The notes: generated by a model not told the origin, from the sequence alone. 64,000 bases of DNA from Porphyromonas gingivalis ATCC 33277 (GCF_000010505.1 NC_010729.1:730501-794500); one strand, 5' to 3'; counted from the stretch's first letter, positions 31,716-41,007 are shown. Numbers and translations: made by a program.

Positions 31716-31797
31716 GCACAAGGCGATAGAAATGGCAAAGACCATGAGGTGCCAACGACACTCATATATCTTATACGGATAAAATACAGTATAACGC

Positions 31798-32886
31798 ATG
31801 AAGCAACTGAATGAAATAGTAGCACATTTCCACACCGAGGGAAGCGTGGCAGAGATCGCACCCTTAGGTGCCGGTCTTATCAATGACACTTACAAGGTGG
31901 CAACAGCCGAAGCCGATGCACCTGACTACGTTTTGCAACGAATCAATCACACCATATTCAAAGATGTGGAAATGCTACAGGCCAATATTACGGCTGTAAC
32001 GGCACACATCCGGCGCAAGCTGACCGAATCGGGAGCCGATGACATCGAACGGAAAGTGCTCACCCTCGTCACAAGCGATGGGGACAAGACATATTATTAC
32101 GATGGAGAAAACTATTGGAGGATGATGGTTTTTATTCCCCGAGCACAAACCTTCGAGGCGGTAACACCCGAATATTCACGGTATGCGGGACAAGCATTCG
32201 GCAGCTTCCAAGCCATGCTGTCGGACTTACCGGACGAACTGGGCGAAACCATTCCCAACTTCCATAATATGGAGTTCAGGCTCGGCCAACTACACGATGC
32301 CTTAAAGACTGATCCGGTAGGACGCGCTGAGGAAGTTCGTTACTACATCGATGAAATAGAAAAGCGAGCAGAGGAAATGTGCAAGGCGGAACGTCTGCAT
32401 CGTGAGGGAAAACTGCCCAAACGGGTATGCCACTGCGACACGAAGGTAAACAACATGCTTTTCGACGAAGACGGACATGTACTTTGCGTCATCGACCTCG
32501 ACACCGTGATGCCGAACTTTATTTTCTCCGACTATGGCGACTTTCTCCGTACCGGAGCCAACACCGGCGAAGAGGACGACAAAGACCTTGACCATGTAAA
32601 CTTCGACATGGAAATCTTCAAGGCCTTTACCGAAGGATACCTGAAGGGGGCAAGCTCTTTCCTCACCGACGTCGAAATAGAGAATCTCCCGTACGCCGCA
32701 GCACTATTTCCCTATATGCAGTGTGTGCGCTTCCTGACGGACTACATCAATGGCGATACGTATTATAAGATCAAGTACCCCGAACACAATCTGGTACGCA
32801 CTCGTGCACAGTTCAGGCTGCTACAGAGTGTAGAGGACTGCATGCCACAGATGCAAGCTTTTATCGACCAATGTCTTAGGTATTAA
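31798..32886 (+). CDS. N-acetylhexosamine 1-kinase-like (NahK family) sugar kinase
   Basis: Cytoplasmic aminoglycoside-phosphotransferase-fold kinase of 362 residues. Its blocks match NahK of Bifidobacterium longum as I remember it: YVLQRINHTIF, CHCDTKVNNML with the catalytic Asp214, VIDLDTVMPN, SDYGDFLRTGAN and KYPEHNLVRTR. NahK phosphorylates GalNAc or GlcNAc at C1. Coming after an alpha-GalNAc-releasing family enzyme and a beta-galactosidase, it suggests intake of released amino sugars. A choline-kinase-like role is less likely given these matches. Confidence 0.85.
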   Translation: MKQLNEIVAHFHTEGSVAEIAPLGAGLINDTYKVATAEADAPDYVLQRINHTIFKDVEMLQANITAVTAHIRRKLTESGADDIERKVLTLVTSDGDKTYYYDGENYWRMMVFIPRAQTFEAVTPEYSRYAGQAFGSFQAMLSDLPDELGETIPNFHNMEFRLGQLHDALKTDPVGRAEEVRYYIDEIEKRAEEMCKAERLHREGKLPKRVCHCDTKVNNMLFDEDGHVLCVIDLDTVMPNFIFSDYGDFLRTGANTGEEDDKDLDHVNFDMEIFKAFTEGYLKGASSFLTDVEIENLPYAAALFPYMQCVRFLTDYINGDTYYKIKYPEHNLVRTRAQFRLLQSVEDCMPQMQAFIDQCLRY

Positions 32887-33041
32887 GCTCTTGACGTTTA
32901 CTAATGTCAGCTACAGACACACTTTCCTAAAGACAAGAAGACTCCACCGACTTTAGTGGCTCTTCGCACAATCCTTGCGGATACGATGAAGCAGGACTTA
33001 AAGTCGCTTAACGTTCAAGTTTTTTGATATAAAAGTTAATC

Positions 33042-33968
33042 ATGAAAGATTATAAAAAAAAGCAGCAGGATAAACAAGCTGAACTTTGTCACATATGCTG
33101 TGGAGAAGAGACTGGTGGTAAGTATATCCTTTCTGATGTATGGAACAATATATTCCATGGCATTAGAGAAAAAGTAGAGGAAGCTGACAAATTCAAAGAA
33201 ATTAAGTGGTGGAAAAGTAGAAAACCAACAGGCAATATGTGTTCCTCGCAGGTTGCATGTATCAATCACCTTTTTTCTTTTCGAGATAATCGAGATGCCG
33301 TATTGGCAATTCTCAATGCTCTGCCAAGCCACAAGGGAAAATTTGAAGATGTAGAGACCTATAATGGACATTACATTTCTTTTGAAGTGGAGAGCGACTA
33401 TGCGCGTGAAAGAATGGGGGAAGATCCCCAGCATCCGACCCAGATAGACGCTCTCATTCTTGCAAAAGATACGGATGGCAAACGCTGGATTATCCCTATC
33501 GAATGGAAATACACTGAAAGCTATGGGCCAAAGTCTTTGTACAAAGAAGAGAGGGGCAATCGGTATAATGGATTCATATCCACGATAGGCTGCTTCAAGG
33601 AGGATAAAATAAAAGTAGAGGATCTTAAGAACTCTCTATTTTATATCAACCCATTTCATCAAATGATGAGACAAACCCTTTGGGCGAAACTTCTTACGAG
33701 TGATGAATGTACTGAGAAGGAACTAAAAGCAGAAGAATATCTACATGTATTCGTGGCTCCTAATGCGAATGAACGACTTTATAAGCCCGAAAGGAGAGAT
33801 AAAACGCTTAACCGCTTGCACGACCTTGAACGATGGGAGAAAGAATATCTTGCTGACCCCTCACTATTTATCTGTATTGACCCCAAAGACCTTTTTGAGG
33901 AAGTTCTCGATCAATTAGGGGAGAGCGAGCTGAAAGAATATTTATCTAAGAGATATTGGTGTGATTAA
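33042..33968 (+). CDS. Orphan PD-(D/E)XK nuclease-like protein, possibly restriction endonuclease
   Basis: A 308-residue protein with a candidate PD-(D/E)XK core: Asp136 in TQIDALIL and Glu154-Trp-Lys156 in IPIEWKYTE, spaced as in restriction and repair nucleases. The N terminus carries LCHICCGEETGG, a possible metal site. I believe related proteins are annotated as PGN_0703-type putative restriction endonucleases, but I cannot check this. The gene is visibly more AT-rich than its neighbours and has no methyltransferase beside it, which suggests recent acquisition. It stands between the kinase gene and a riboswitch operon. Confidence 0.68.
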   Translation: MKDYKKKQQDKQAELCHICCGEETGGKYILSDVWNNIFHGIREKVEEADKFKEIKWWKSRKPTGNMCSSQVACINHLFSFRDNRDAVLAILNALPSHKGKFEDVETYNGHYISFEVESDYARERMGEDPQHPTQIDALILAKDTDGKRWIIPIEWKYTESYGPKSLYKEERGNRYNGFISTIGCFKEDKIKVEDLKNSLFYINPFHQMMRQTLWAKLLTSDECTEKELKAEEYLHVFVAPNANERLYKPERRDKTLNRLHDLERWEKEYLADPSLFICIDPKDLFEEVLDQLGESELKEYLSKRYWCD

Positions 33969-34039
33969 CAAACATAATACGATGTATCTTATTTGGCAAG
34001 ATGCAGATTGTACTGTGCTTAACGTTCATATAAAAGCTA

Positions 34040-34047
34040 TACTTTTG
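34040..34047 (+). promoter_or_regulatory. Probable -7 promoter box before the second cobalamin riboswitch
   Basis: TACTTTTG matches TAnnTTTG and lies about 35 bases before the first conserved riboswitch block. The -33 element is weak. Confidence 0.5.
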
Positions 34048-34079
34048 CCTTTGAAAAGACTGAAGTAACCGTTTCTTTC

Positions 34080-34275
34080 ATGAAGACGGTGCAAGGGAAT
34101 CCGGTGCAATTCCGGAGCTGAGCCCTCAGCTGTAATGCTTCGATGTCACTTCTCCTAACAAGAGGTGATGGGGTGGATAGTCAATCGCGATGGTCACTGT
34201 AGAAGGGCGTAGTCCCCTATGGGAAGGCCGACGAAGACCCGATAAGAAGCTAAGCCAGAAGACCTGCTTTAGTAG
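34080..34275 (+). promoter_or_regulatory. Cobalamin riboswitch (B12 element)
   Basis: The conserved series is present in order: ACGGTGCAAGGGAATCCGGT, GCAATTCCGGAGCTG, CTCAGCTGTAA, GGTCACTGTAG, ATGGGAAGGCCGACGAAGAC, and the B12 box AAGCCAGAAGACCTGC. It is about 210 bases before the ATG of the TonB receptor and points the same way. Binding of adenosyl- or other cobalamin should reduce expression of the iht operon. Confidence 0.95.
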
Positions 34276-34405
34276 ATTTGTTCTAATAGAACTCCAGGGA
34301 TTGAGGAGTGTTTAGAAAAGGCGTATTCTGCCGATTCGTCATTGGGCTTTGCATATTTGATTAGGCAAGCAGGTCAATGTATCATCTTTCGGCGGTTTTC
34401 AAGAT

Positions 34406-34437
34406 CCATCGGTTCGTTCCGATGGTCTCTTTCTTTG
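34406..34437 (+). terminator. Possible riboswitch expression-platform hairpin
   Basis: CCATCGG and CCGATGG form a 7-bp stem around a six-base loop, followed by TCTCTTTCTTT. It lies between the riboswitch and the receptor ATG and could be a regulated terminator. It is shorter than most, so this is tentative. Confidence 0.45.
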
Positions 34438-34482
34438 CAGCATCCTTGTCCCGCTCTTATGTGACATTTTTTAGTAACGATT

Positions 34483-36756
34483 ATGCGGACAAAAACTATC
34501 TTTTTTGCGATTATCTCTTTTATTGCTCTATTGTCGTCTTCTCTGTCGGCTCAGAGCAAAGCCGTTTTAACCGGTAGTGTGTCGGATGCCGAAACCGGAG
34601 AGCCTCTTGCCGGTGCTCGAATCGAAGTCAAACACACCAACATAGTAGCCGGTGCCGATGCCGGCGGACATTTCGAGATCAAGAACCTGCCGGCAGGGCA
34701 GCATACTATTATATGTTCGTTGGGGGGGTATGGACAGAAAGAGGAGGTGGTTGCCATCGAAGCCGGACAGACCAAAATGATCTCTTTTGCATTGCGACTG
34801 CGAACGAACAACTTGGAGGAAGTCGTCGTTACCGGTACCGGTACACGTTACCGCTTGGTCGATGCTCCTGTGGCAACGGAAGTCCTTACCGCAAAGGACA
34901 TAGCCTCTTTCTCGGCTCCTACTTCCGAGGCCTTATTGCAGGGGCTGAGTCCGTCTTTTGACTTCGGTCCCAATCTGATGGGCTCTTTCATGCAGCTGAA
35001 CGGCCTTAGCAGTAAGTATATCCTCATCCTTATCGATGGTAAGCGTGTGTACGGCGATGTAGGTGGTCAGGCCGATTTGAGTCGTATTTCTCCTGATCAG
35101 ATCGAACGGATCGAACTGGTGAAAGGTGCTTCGAGTTCGCTCTACGGATCCGATGCCATCGCCGGGGTAATCAATGTGATCACAAAAAAGAATACGAATC
35201 GACTGAGTGCATATACGTCACATCGCATATCGAAGTACAACGATCGGCAAACCAATACTTCGCTCGATATAAACATCGGTAAGTTCAGTAGCAATACCAA
35301 CTATTTCTTCTACCATACGGATGGCTGGCAGAATAGTCCGTTCGAAATAAAAAAGAAAAAAGGATCCGGCGAACCGATCTTGGAAGAAACGTATAAGAAA
35401 ACTTTTCGTGCACAGGAAAATCAGGGTGTAAGCCAATCGCTTTCCTATTATGCAACTAACAATCTTAGCTTCAGTGGAAATGTGCAGTACAATAAACGTC
35501 AGATCTTCACTCCGACCTTTTCCGAAAAGAAGGCCTATGACATGGATTATCGTGCTTTGACGGCTTCACTCGGTACGAACTATCTTTTCCCCAATGGTCT
35601 GCATACGCTTTCTTTCGATGCCGTCTACGATCGCTTCCGTTTCGGATATTTGTATCATGACAAGGACAGCAGTGAGAGCCTGATCAACAACCAAGGTCAG
35701 ACCGAGCAACCCACATTCTTTCCGGGTCAGCTACGCAACAAAAACGATCAAATCCGATACACGGCAGAGGCTCGCGGTGTATTTACACTGCCTTATGCGC
35801 AGAAACTGACCGGCGGTTTGGAGTATTTCCGTGAGGAATTGATCTCTCCCTATAATTTGATTACCGACAAGGCAGATGCTTCCACGCTCTCTGCTTATGT
35901 ACAAGATGAATGGAAACCGCTCGATTGGTTCAATATGACAGCCGGTTTCCGTCTGGTACACCATCAGGAGTTCGGTACACGAATGACGCCTAAGGTATCC
36001 ATACTCGCCAAGTATGGGCCGCTGAACTTCCGCGCTACGTATGCGAACGGCTATAAGACTCCCACGCTGAAAGAGCTTTTTGCACGGAACGAACTCACCA
36101 CTATGGGTTCGCACAATCTCTATCTCGGCAATGCGGATCTTAAGCCACAGATGTCGGATTATTATGCTTTGGGCTTGGAGTACAATAAAGGCCCTATCTC
36201 GTTCAGTGCAACGGTTTATGACAATGAACTTCGCAATCTGATCTCCTTTATTGATATACCGACCTCACCCGAGCACGAAGCTCAGGGAATCAAGAAAACC
36301 AAGCAGTATGCCAACAAAGGAAAAGCTCGCAGCCGCGGCCTTGATGTCCTATGTGATGCCTCTATCGGTTGGGGTATCAAGTTAGGAGCCGGATACAGCC
36401 TCGTGGAAGCTAAGAATCTCCAGACGGATGAGTGGCTGGAAGGAGCTGCCCGCCATCGTGCCAATGTGCACGCCGATTGGGCTCACTACTGGGGTCAGTA
36501 TAGACTTGGCGTGAGCCTTTTCGGCCGTATTCAGAGCGAGCGTTACTACAAAGACGGCAATGCTCCGGACTATACCTTGTGGCGACTCGCCACATCGCAT
36601 CGTTTCGCTCATTTCCGCCACATCATCCTGGATGGAACGCTCGGTATAGACAACCTGTTCGACTACGTGGATGATCGTCCTATGGGTGTCAATTATGCTA
36701 CCGTAACGCCGGGACGTACTTTCTTTGCTCAAATAGCGATTCGATTCAATAACTAA
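34483..36756 (+). CDS. ihtA: TonB-dependent outer-membrane receptor IhtA
   Basis: Outer-membrane receptor of 757 residues: signal peptide (about 1-23), a carboxypeptidase-regulatory-like beta domain (about 27-105, starting LTGSVSDAETGEPLAGARIE), a plug with SLYGSDAIAGVINVITKK, and a 22-strand-type barrel ending IAIRFNN. I recognise the gene order as the P. gingivalis iht locus described as iron heme transport. The riboswitch upstream is specific for cobalamins, so BtuB-like uptake of corrinoids is the better-supported regulated role. Heme binding is not excluded. ihtB follows after 28 bases. Confidence 0.88.
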   Translation: MRTKTIFFAIISFIALLSSSLSAQSKAVLTGSVSDAETGEPLAGARIEVKHTNIVAGADAGGHFEIKNLPAGQHTIICSLGGYGQKEEVVAIEAGQTKMISFALRLRTNNLEEVVVTGTGTRYRLVDAPVATEVLTAKDIASFSAPTSEALLQGLSPSFDFGPNLMGSFMQLNGLSSKYILILIDGKRVYGDVGGQADLSRISPDQIERIELVKGASSSLYGSDAIAGVINVITKKNTNRLSAYTSHRISKYNDRQTNTSLDINIGKFSSNTNYFFYHTDGWQNSPFEIKKKKGSGEPILEETYKKTFRAQENQGVSQSLSYYATNNLSFSGNVQYNKRQIFTPTFSEKKAYDMDYRALTASLGTNYLFPNGLHTLSFDAVYDRFRFGYLYHDKDSSESLINNQGQTEQPTFFPGQLRNKNDQIRYTAEARGVFTLPYAQKLTGGLEYFREELISPYNLITDKADASTLSAYVQDEWKPLDWFNMTAGFRLVHHQEFGTRMTPKVSILAKYGPLNFRATYANGYKTPTLKELFARNELTTMGSHNLYLGNADLKPQMSDYYALGLEYNKGPISFSATVYDNELRNLISFIDIPTSPEHEAQGIKKTKQYANKGKARSRGLDVLCDASIGWGIKLGAGYSLVEAKNLQTDEWLEGAARHRANVHADWAHYWGQYRLGVSLFGRIQSERYYKDGNAPDYTLWRLATSHRFAHFRHIILDGTLGIDNLFDYVDDRPMGVNYATVTPGRTFFAQIAIRFNN

Positions 36757-36784
36757 TGTCTCACAAATTAATTTAAGAACAGAG

Positions 36785-37666
36785 ATGAAAAAACTGATTT
36801 TAGCGACTTTGGGACTTATGGCCATTGCCATGCTCTCATGTTCAAGCAACAACAAGGATTTGGAGAACAAAGGGGAGGCTACTCTTTTGGTAACGTTTGG
36901 TAGCTCCTATAAAGCTCCACGCGAAACCTATGCGAAGATTGAGAAGACTTTTGCCGCAGCTTATCCCGATCAAAGGATAAGCTGGACATACACGTCTTCT
37001 ATTATCCGAAAGAAACTGGCTCAGCAGGGTATTTATATCGATGCTCCGGATGAGGCTTTGGAGAAATTGGCTCGTCTGGGTTATAAGAAGATCAATGTAC
37101 AGAGTCTTCATGTGATTCCCGGCCGAGAATATGATGAGATGATCGACTTTGTCAATAAGTTTAAGGCAGCACATGGTGATATTACTGTGAAGGTAGGGGC
37201 TCCGCTTTTCGATACTGATGAAGATATGCGCGAGGTGGCAGAGATCTTGCACAAGCGTTTTCAGCAAACGATAGAGAAAGGTGAAGCTATTGTATTCATG
37301 GGACACGGCACCGAGCATGCTGCCAATGACAGGTATGCCCGTATCAATAAGATCATGAAGAACTATAGCAAGTTCATGATCGTCGGAACCGTTGAGTCCG
37401 ATCCCTCTATCAATGATGTTATTGCCGAACTGAAAGAAACCGGTGCCACGGCCGTAACAATGATGCCGCTGATGAGTGTGGCAGGCGACCATGCTACGAA
37501 TGATATGGCCGGAGATGAGGACGATAGCTGGAAGACGTTGCTGACCAATGCCGGCTACACTGTTTCTATAGACAAGCTGGACAATGGCAATTTCTCAGCT
37601 CTTGGAGATATAGAAGAGATCCGGAATATCTGGCTCAAGCATATGAAAGCCACCTCTGCTCGCTAA
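36785..37666 (+). CDS. ihtB: CbiK-like tetrapyrrole chelatase-fold lipoprotein IhtB (FetB)
   Basis: Lipoprotein of 293 residues (lipobox IAMLSC, Cys19) with the CbiK class II chelatase fold. Expected metal and tetrapyrrole ligands are in place: His109 in SLHVIPGREYDEM, His174 and His178 in GHGTEHAAND, and His236 in VAGDHATNDMAGDE. CbiK normally inserts cobalt into sirohydrochlorin in the cytoplasm, though a periplasmic form is known in Desulfovibrio. In P. gingivalis this protein has been reported, as I recall, as a surface hemin-binding protein. It probably binds or modifies tetrapyrroles at the cell surface. Confidence 0.85.
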   Translation: MKKLILATLGLMAIAMLSCSSNNKDLENKGEATLLVTFGSSYKAPRETYAKIEKTFAAAYPDQRISWTYTSSIIRKKLAQQGIYIDAPDEALEKLARLGYKKINVQSLHVIPGREYDEMIDFVNKFKAAHGDITVKVGAPLFDTDEDMREVAEILHKRFQQTIEKGEAIVFMGHGTEHAANDRYARINKIMKNYSKFMIVGTVESDPSINDVIAELKETGATAVTMMPLMSVAGDHATNDMAGDEDDSWKTLLTNAGYTVSIDKLDNGNFSALGDIEEIRNIWLKHMKATSAR

Positions 37667-37710
37667 GGACGGGCGGATATGCAATGAGACAATCAAGCAA
37701 TTAAGTTACG

Positions 37711-37770
37711 AGAGCACTTATCGAGAAGAAGGACTTGCCGATTTCTCGATGAGTGCTCTTTCTTTTTCCA
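37711..37770 (+). terminator. Terminator-like hairpin inside the iht operon
   Basis: A 17-bp stem with one internal mismatch (AGAGCACTTATCGAGAA with TTCTCGATGAGTGCTCT around a 15-base loop) is followed by TTCTTTTTCC. It lies 45 bases after the ihtB stop and 14 before the next start. It may reduce expression of the inner-membrane importer genes relative to ihtAB. Confidence 0.8.
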
Positions 37771-37783
37771 CCCAAGCAAATTG

Positions 37784-38923
37784 ATGAGACGATATTCTGT
37801 CACTTTCTTTTTGTCGGCTATTCTCTTTCTGATAGGGGCCGGCTGCAATCGTACCCGTACCCAAGAGCAAAAGGCAACCTCCGCCATATCCTCCGACAGT
37901 CTGCATCCACAGTATGCAGAGGGTTTCCGTCTTGATGCTGGCGAAGGATGTTATCTTCTTTCCATCGAAGATCCGCAGCAGGAATCGCACAAGGAATATC
38001 GCTTCGCTTTGGTTCCGAAAGGGACATATCCGGTTATTCCTGAAGGATATACTGCCGTGACCATACCGGTAGAGAGGGTGGTGTGTATGACTACGCTCCA
38101 GCTTTCTAATTTTATTGCTCTGGATGCGCAGTCTCTGGTGGCAGGAATATCCAGTACCCGATATTTGAGGGATTCTGTCATGAAAGCACAGCTTCAAGAC
38201 GGTCGTACGCAGAAAATAGGTATCGAGGGAAATTTCGATCGCGAGGTAGTCATGTCGTTGCAGCCGGATTTGATCCTGATTTCGCCTTTCAAGCGTGGGG
38301 GATACGATGTGTTGGAACAAGTATCCGTACCCTTGATACCCCATTTAGGCTATAAAGAGCTGACACCTCTCGGTCAGGCAGAGTGGGTGAAGCTTATCGG
38401 CCTTCTTACGGGACAGTACGATAAGGCTTGTCGTTTTTTTTCGGAGATAGAAACACGCTACCATACTTTGACCGGATATGCCGATGAAGTGACCGATCGG
38501 CCGATTGTCTTTAGCGGAGAGATGCGCGGAGGCAACTGGTACGCCGTAGGAGGAAAGAGCTATCTGGCACAGCAAATACGCGATGCCGGAGGAGAGTATT
38601 TCCTGAAAGACGATCAGCGATCCGGTGGTGTTTCCCTCGACTTCGAGACGGTCTACAGCCGATCCGATTCGGCTCGCTACTGGCGAATCCTCAACAGCTA
38701 TCCCGGGGAGTTCGGTTACGAAGCTTTGAAAGCCGAAGACAGCCGATATGCCGATTTCAGGGCATTCAAGGAAAAAGGCGTGATATACTGCAACCTGAGG
38801 GAAACAGCCTTCTACGAACTCATGCCCATGCATCCCGATTGGGTGCTGGCCGATCTTATCGCTATCTTGCACCCCAGACTACTTCCCGACCACCAACCGC
38901 ATTTCTATTATTTGCTCCAATGA
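37784..38923 (+). CDS. ihtC: Periplasmic binding lipoprotein of FecCD importer (IhtC, BtuF-like)
   Basis: Substrate-binding lipoprotein of 379 residues from the ATG at 37784 (a TTG one codon earlier is unlikely to be used). The lipobox is LIGAGC with Cys21. The TroA/BtuF-like body contains VVCMTTLQLSNFIALDA, LQPDLILISPFKRGG and QAEWVKLIGLLTG, paralogous to the binding protein at 16620-17795. The stop overlaps the permease start by four bases. It carries substrate from the outer-membrane stage to the permease. Confidence 0.88.
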   Translation: MRRYSVTFFLSAILFLIGAGCNRTRTQEQKATSAISSDSLHPQYAEGFRLDAGEGCYLLSIEDPQQESHKEYRFALVPKGTYPVIPEGYTAVTIPVERVVCMTTLQLSNFIALDAQSLVAGISSTRYLRDSVMKAQLQDGRTQKIGIEGNFDREVVMSLQPDLILISPFKRGGYDVLEQVSVPLIPHLGYKELTPLGQAEWVKLIGLLTGQYDKACRFFSEIETRYHTLTGYADEVTDRPIVFSGEMRGGNWYAVGGKSYLAQQIRDAGGEYFLKDDQRSGGVSLDFETVYSRSDSARYWRILNSYPGEFGYEALKAEDSRYADFRAFKEKGVIYCNLRETAFYELMPMHPDWVLADLIAILHPRLLPDHQPHFYYLLQ

Positions 38924-39990
38924 CATCCGTCAGCCACTTACGTACAATTTCTGTCGCAGGTATCCTGGCTGCGCTGGGAGGGGCTGTACTCATTCTCTTC
39001 GGGGTTAATCTCTTCCTCGGCTCGGTGGCTATTCCGATGAGCGAGATCTTCCGACATCTTTTTTCAGATCGTCCCGAAGGAGGAGAAGCACTCGTGCACT
39101 ACAATATCCTGTGGAAATCCCGCCTGCCCGAAGCCCTTACGGCTGCTTTTGCCGGCGCAGGTTTATCCGTTAGTGGCTTGCAGATGCAGACCGTCTTTCG
39201 CAATCCTTTGGCCGGTCCGTCCGTTCTCGGCATCAGCTCCGGTGCCAGTTTGGGGGTTGCTTTGGTCGTTCTGCTGAGCGGCTCGCTGGGAGGAGTGGCA
39301 TTGAGCAGCCTGGGTTATATGGGCGAGGTGGCCATGAATATAGCCGCTGCCGTAGGCTCACTGGCAGTAATGGGGCTGATCGTTTTTGTCAGCACCAAGG
39401 TGCGCAGCCACGTTACGCTGCTCATTATCGGCGTTATGATCGGATATGTAGCCACAGCCGTCATCGGGGTATTCAAGTTTTTCAGTATCGAAGAAGATAT
39501 TCGGGCATACGTAATTTGGGGGTTGGGCAGCTTTTCCCGTGCCACGGATTCGCAACTGAGTTTCTTTGCCATTCTGATGTTGATCTTTATTCCGGCCGGT
39601 ATGCTCCTTGTCAAGCAGTTGAATCTCTTATTGCTGGGAGAAAGCTACGCGCGCAATCTGGGACTGAATACTCGTCGGGCACGGCTGCTCGTGATCTCTT
39701 CCGCCGGTTTGCTCATCGCTGCCGTCACGGCCTATTGCGGTCCCATCGGCTTTTTGGGGATGGCTGTGCCACACTTGGCACGGGTTATCTTTCACACATC
39801 GGATCATCGGATCCTGATGCCTGCTACCTGTTTGATCGGAAGTGCTCTGGCTCTTTTCTGCAATATCATCGCTCGTATGCCGGGGTTTGAGGGGGCTTTG
39901 CCCGTCAATTCCGTAACGGCTTTGGTGGGAGCACCTATTATCGTCACCGTTTTGTTCCGGCGCAGACGCTTCAAGGAAGAAACCGACTGA
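38920..39990 (+). CDS. ihtD: FecCD-family ABC transporter permease IhtD
   Basis: Inner-membrane permease of 356 residues with about nine or ten membrane segments. Typical motifs are SRLPEALTAAFAGAGLSVSG, QTVFRNPLAGPSVLGISSG and CGPIGFLGMAVPHLAR. The start at 38920 overlaps the binding-protein stop (ATGA); the open frame before it is read-through within ihtC. It is a paralog of the permease at 15589-16623. Confidence 0.93.
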   Translation: MTSVSHLRTISVAGILAALGGAVLILFGVNLFLGSVAIPMSEIFRHLFSDRPEGGEALVHYNILWKSRLPEALTAAFAGAGLSVSGLQMQTVFRNPLAGPSVLGISSGASLGVALVVLLSGSLGGVALSSLGYMGEVAMNIAAAVGSLAVMGLIVFVSTKVRSHVTLLIIGVMIGYVATAVIGVFKFFSIEEDIRAYVIWGLGSFSRATDSQLSFFAILMLIFIPAGMLLVKQLNLLLLGESYARNLGLNTRRARLLVISSAGLLIAAVTAYCGPIGFLGMAVPHLARVIFHTSDHRILMPATCLIGSALALFCNIIARMPGFEGALPVNSVTALVGAPIIVTVLFRRRRFKEETD

Positions 39991-40033
39991 GGCCAACAGC
40001 CTCCGCAATCCCTATCCGCAAACGTTATTATCA

Positions 40034-40792
40034 ATGGAGAAGTCAATAGAGCTGAGCCGGCTTGCTATCGGATATCGAACCAAATCCGGAGACCGCATCG
40101 TGGCCTCCGGTCTGGAAGCTCATCTCCATGCCGGACAATTAACGGCTCTGCTCGGTGTGAATGGTGCCGGCAAGAGTACGCTCATGCGTACGATGGCAGG
40201 ATTCATGAAGCCCTTATCGGGACAAATACATCTACTGGGGCGGTCATTGGACAGCTATAAAGAGATAGAAATAGCCAAACGTATAGGCGTAGTGCTGACC
40301 GATAATTGCCGGATCGCCGGAATGACGGCAGGCGAACTCGTCGCATTGGGGCGTAGCCCTTATACCGGATTCTGGGGCAGATTGCAGAAAGGAGACAGAA
40401 AGCTCGTGGCAGAAGCCGTAGAACGTGTGGGAATCGCTCCGCTGATCAATCGCGAACTAACTACGCTCAGCGATGGAGAGAGACAAAAAGTAGTCATCGC
40501 AAAAGCCCTGGCACAGCAGACACCGATCATCTTCCTCGACGAACCGACGGCTTTCCTCGATTATCCCAGCAAGATGGAACTGTTGCACCTCTTGCACAGC
40601 CTGGCCCATGATACCGGCAGGACTATCTTCCTCTCCACTCATGATCTGGATGCCATTTTGCCCATGGCCGATCACGTTTGGCTGCTGGACAAGGAGCGTT
40701 CTTTCCGTGAGGGCACGCCGGCATCTTTGGCCTCTGCGCTTGAAGATTATTTCGGCTATATCCATCCTTCTCCCACATTAGAGCCGGTGTAG
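40034..40792 (+). CDS. ihtE: FecCD importer ATPase IhtE
   Basis: ATPase subunit of 252 residues. Walker A is GVNGAGKST, the signature is LSDGERQKV, Walker B is IIFLDEP, and the switch region is FLSTHDLD. Standard length, without the C-terminal extension found in the ATPase at 14580-15581. It starts 43 bases after the permease stop and is the last gene of the iht operon. With IhtC and IhtD it forms the inner-membrane importer. Confidence 0.93.
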   Translation: MEKSIELSRLAIGYRTKSGDRIVASGLEAHLHAGQLTALLGVNGAGKSTLMRTMAGFMKPLSGQIHLLGRSLDSYKEIEIAKRIGVVLTDNCRIAGMTAGELVALGRSPYTGFWGRLQKGDRKLVAEAVERVGIAPLINRELTTLSDGERQKVVIAKALAQQTPIIFLDEPTAFLDYPSKMELLHLLHSLAHDTGRTIFLSTHDLDAILPMADHVWLLDKERSFREGTPASLASALEDYFGYIHPSPTLEPV

Positions 40793-41007
40793 TCGCTGGT
40801 GTATAATCCCGATAGCTTTGCTCCCCCAATCAAAGCTATCCGGACAGCCCGATCGTTCCCCTTCTCTTTCCTCTTTCAGTTATAATGAGCCGAAGTATAG
40901 CTCCTTTCGGTATAGGAATCCATGCCGTTTGACCTGCCGGCGCGTATGCGCCGACTTATACCATAAGAGCTGTGTCTGTAAAAGCGGAAAAGGAGTGTGC
41001 CAAATGC

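Noticed and set aside
37781-37783. TTG start for ihtC
   Set aside because: The next codon is ATG and gives a normal lipoprotein signal; there is no reason to use the TTG.
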